From positions 1-8,140 of the forward strand of contig JAJPXE010000199.1 in NCBI GenBank assembly GCA_021205645.1: 8,140 nt of DNA. The letters run 5' to 3'. The notes under the pieces are model-generated. The model ran no database searches. It worked only from the letters and a program-made list of their open reading frames with translations, and was not told where the DNA came from. Made by a program: the position numbers and the translations under genes. Below, piece after piece: positions 6,077 through 8,140 of the stretch; the first letter of the stretch is position 1; every line of letters begins with the position of its first letter. This DNA is from Candidatus Gastranaerophilales bacterium (GTDB lineage Bacteria; Cyanobacteriota; Vampirovibrionia; Gastranaerophilales; Gastranaerophilaceae).

Positions 6077-6883
6077 TTATACCTTGCCTTTCTTGAAGAA
6101 ATTTTTTATCTTTTCTATAAAACCCCTGTGTTCCGTAAGGTCAAGCAGCGGTACTTCTTTACCCGTAATCCTTTGTGCTACGTTTCTGTACGCTTTGCCT
6201 GCCATTGCGTTTTCATCGTTAACTATAGGCTCACCCTTGTTTGTTGATGTGATTATTCCGGTATCTTCAGGTATTACTCCTAAGAGTTCACAGGATAATA
6301 TTTCTACAACATCTTCTACACTCATCATGTCGTTTTGTTCAATCAGTTTCGGTCTGACCCTGTTGAGCAGCAGTTTATAGCTTTCAATTTCTTCTCTTGC
6401 CTCTAACAGACCGATAATTCTGTCCGCATCTCTTACGGCTGACATCTCGGGTGTTGTTACAACTATTGCCTCTGTTGCACCGGCTACGGCATTCTGAAAT
6501 CCCTGCTCTATTCCTGCAGGACAATCTACAAGTATATAATCATTGCTCTTCTTTAATTCATCACATATTTCTTTTAGCTGTTCTGATGATACGGACGATT
6601 TGTCCCTTGTCTGAGCCGCTGCAAGAAGTGATAAATTCGGATTTCTCTTATCTCTTACCAGTGCCTGTTTTAGCTTGCACCGATCCTCTACTACATCTAC
6701 AATTGTATAAACTATTCGGTTTTCTAAGCCCAGAAGCAAATCTAAATTTCTTAATCCTATATCAGTATCTATCAATACCACTTTATTACCTAATTTAGCC
6801 AGAGCGGTTCCGATATTTGCGCTTGTTGTCGTTTTACCGACTCCGCCCTTTCCTGATGTTATTACTATTACACGGCCTGTCAT
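6077..6883 (-). CDS. minD: Septum site-determining ATPase MinD
   Basis: MinD is the ParA/MRP-type ATPase that binds membrane as an ATP dimer and recruits MinC and MinE. The 268-residue length is typical. The deviant Walker A motif GKGGVGKT spans 11-18 with signature Lys12 and catalytic Lys17. IDTDIGLRNLD (38-48) holds the switch Asp, and LVDCPAGIE (118-126) is Walker B with the MinD-type PAG. The MinC/MinE-binding face includes the helix around TTPEMSAVRDADR (143-155). The C-terminal GFIEKIKNFFKKG (254-266) is the amphipathic membrane helix. AAGGAG (6893-6898) stands 9 bases before the ATG, within the end of minC. The start shares one base with the minC stop (TAATG). Nothing is degenerate. 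Confidence 0.98.
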   Translation of the reverse strand: MTGRVIVITSGKGGVGKTTTSANIGTALAKLGNKVVLIDTDIGLRNLDLLLGLENRIVYTIVDVVEDRCKLKQALVRDKRNPNLSLLAAAQTRDKSSVSSEQLKEICDELKKSNDYILVDCPAGIEQGFQNAVAGATEAIVVTTPEMSAVRDADRIIGLLEAREEIESYKLLLNRVRPKLIEQNDMMSVEDVVEILSCELLGVIPEDTGIITSTNKGEPIVNDENAMAGKAYRNVAQRITGKEVPLLDLTEHRGFIEKIKNFFKKGKV

Positions 6884-8103
6884 TAATCTTCTCTCCTTAA
6901 TGTTTTATATATAACTATTCGTTTATTCTCTATTCTGGCTTCTTCCGGTGTGAATTCATTCGATTTTTGGACATACGGAACATTTACCGTGTCGTTTCTT
7001 CTTGAATAGAGATGCGCTATTCTTAATTGAATAGGATTTAATTTTAATGCCCTGATTTTTGCATCGGTGTTGCCTTTTGAACCGGCATGAACTATACCGC
7101 CGAGTATTCCCCATACTGTTATATCACCCGTGGCAATAACTTCACTTCCCGGGTGTGCATCACCGATTATAAATATATTCCCCTCATATGATACCGTCTG
7201 ACCCGAACGCAGTGTCTGACTCAAATATAGTGTAGGTAAATCGGAGGTGTTTGATTTTATCAGTTCTATACCTTCAGGAGTTATACCTTCTGTATCAAGA
7301 AGAACATACTTATCTTCTTCTGTTTTTTCTATTGTTTCAGTTACTTCATAGTCTTCAAATTTATCTTGTGTTTGCTGCGGTTTTGCAAACACTTCAAATT
7401 CTTCTTCCCGTACGGATTCCGTAACACCCGTTACTCCAAAAGTTACATCAAGTGCAGATTGTACCTCCTCTGACGGTCCCATATCATGCTCACTCTCAAA
7501 TTCATTATATACGTTAGTGTCCTCAATGGTATTTGTTTTAAACAAGTCAGAATTTTCAATATTATTTATTTCTTCTTCGCTTAATTCTTCCTGTGCTTCA
7601 TAAGAGTTTTCATCGGATAATGTTTGAATATCGTCTAAAAATTCCTGTGTCTGTTCTTCAATATTCTCACTTTCCACTTCCGGCAGGGATTTTGTATCAG
7701 TGACAAAATCACCAATGGAATTTAGTTTCTTAAGCTGTGCAAATGAATTTAATTCTTCCGGCTGCTCAATTTCTTCTTTCTGATTTTTAGGCTCTGTATC
7801 CTGCTTTGTTTGATATGGTTGTTCACCATCAGAATAGTTATCGACCGTCAAACCCAGACCGACAGCAGAGGCTTCCGTCATTTCAGATTTCGTCTGTATG
7901 CCGGATAAATTTGCTTCCATTGTTTCTATCAGGGCTTTTATACTCAACAACTGTGATTGTTTTAAATCTACTTTACCAAGGTTTAAAAAAACATTTTTGC
8001 CGGAAATTGCATCTGTTTCCAGAACGGCATTAATATTGATGACTAAATCAGAAATACTGACTGCATCACTTAAATCAATGACTGTTTTCTTTTTATCATT
8101 CAT
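6883..8103 (-). CDS. minC: Septum site-determining protein MinC with long acidic interdomain linker
   Basis: MinC blocks FtsZ polymerisation away from midcell after recruitment by MinD. Residues 1 to about 86 match the N-terminal FtsZ-inhibiting domain, ending in the typical ASAVGLGL strand. Residues about 286-400 are the C-terminal beta-helix that dimerises and binds MinD, with TLRSGQTV (297-304), IIGDAHPGSEVIATGDITVW (312-331), GIVHAGSKG (336-344) and NPIQLRIA (356-363). Usual MinC has 210-260 residues; this one has 406. The surplus is a linker, about 91-285, rich in Glu, Asp, Ser, Thr and Gln with a few possible helical patches (for example 118-134). The ATG at 8103 has no strong Shine-Dalgarno, only GGAT about 8 bases away. 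It overlaps a possible upstream stop as ATGA, so translational coupling is possible. Confidence 0.94.
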   Translation of the reverse strand: MNDKKKTVIDLSDAVSISDLVININAVLETDAISGKNVFLNLGKVDLKQSQLLSIKALIETMEANLSGIQTKSEMTEASAVGLGLTVDNYSDGEQPYQTKQDTEPKNQKEEIEQPEELNSFAQLKKLNSIGDFVTDTKSLPEVESENIEEQTQEFLDDIQTLSDENSYEAQEELSEEEINNIENSDLFKTNTIEDTNVYNEFESEHDMGPSEEVQSALDVTFGVTGVTESVREEEFEVFAKPQQTQDKFEDYEVTETIEKTEEDKYVLLDTEGITPEGIELIKSNTSDLPTLYLSQTLRSGQTVSYEGNIFIIGDAHPGSEVIATGDITVWGILGGIVHAGSKGNTDAKIRALKLNPIQLRIAHLYSRRNDTVNVPYVQKSNEFTPEEARIENKRIVIYKTLRRED

Positions 8104-8140
8104 TTTCTAATATCCATATTAACTAATACACTTATAGGAT
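8100..8140 (-). CDS. Possible 3' end of an unidentified gene upstream of minC
   Basis: The minus-strand frame that ends at the TGA at 8100-8102 is open to the window edge and would encode the last residues PISVLVNMDIRK. The stop overlaps the minC ATG as ATGA, the same junction type seen between rimM and trmD. Twelve open codons are weak evidence, and the stretch is AT-rich enough to be a leader or promoter instead. The product cannot be named. Confidence 0.35.
   Translation of the reverse strand, partial: PISVLVNMDIRK

Overview
The window is AT-rich, gene-dense bacterial chromosome with seven main protein genes, all complete except the one cut by the left edge, plus a possible gene fragment at the right edge. 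No tRNA, rRNA, insertion sequence, prophage gene or CRISPR array is visible. The low GC, Lys/Asn/Ile-rich proteins and a minC-minD-minE operon suit a host-associated, Cyanobacteria-related lineage (Vampirovibrionia/Melainabacteria, possibly Gastranaerophilales) or, less likely in my view, a clostridial Firmicute. This placement is inferred from style and gene order and is only moderately confident.

Left block (1-3833, minus strand): a probable four-gene transcription unit reads leftward from a good sigma-70-type promoter at 3805-3833. First comes a 388-residue protein of unrecognised family: zinc ribbon, Arg/Gly/Asn/Tyr-rich segment, duplicated helical module, acidic tail with AT-hook-like basic motifs. 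Then come rimM (16S rRNA processing/30S maturation) and trmD (tRNA m1G37 methyltransferase), joined to each other and to the first gene by 8-base and 4-base overlaps. Last is a CorC/HlyC-type DUF21-CBS membrane protein that runs off the left edge close to its natural end. The usual bacterial neighbours rpsP and khpA upstream of rimM and rplS after trmD are not here.

Middle block (3727-5433): a 216-base divergent intergenic region with a 14-base dyad at 3893-3906 leads into a plus-strand orphan hybrid signalling protein: degenerate receiver, intact receiver, complete histidine kinase. Downstream lie an inverted repeat and a strong bidirectional terminator that also serves the convergent min operon.

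Right block (5434-8140, minus strand): minC, minD and minE are packed with a 1-base overlap and a 1-base gap. MinD is of ordinary length. MinC carries roughly 195 acidic, probably disordered residues between its two domains, and MinE carries a roughly 115-residue acidic tail ending in a basic cluster. The Min oscillator core looks intact, but two of its three parts are enlarged. This and the unrecognised zinc-ribbon protein ahead of rimM are the most interesting items in the window.
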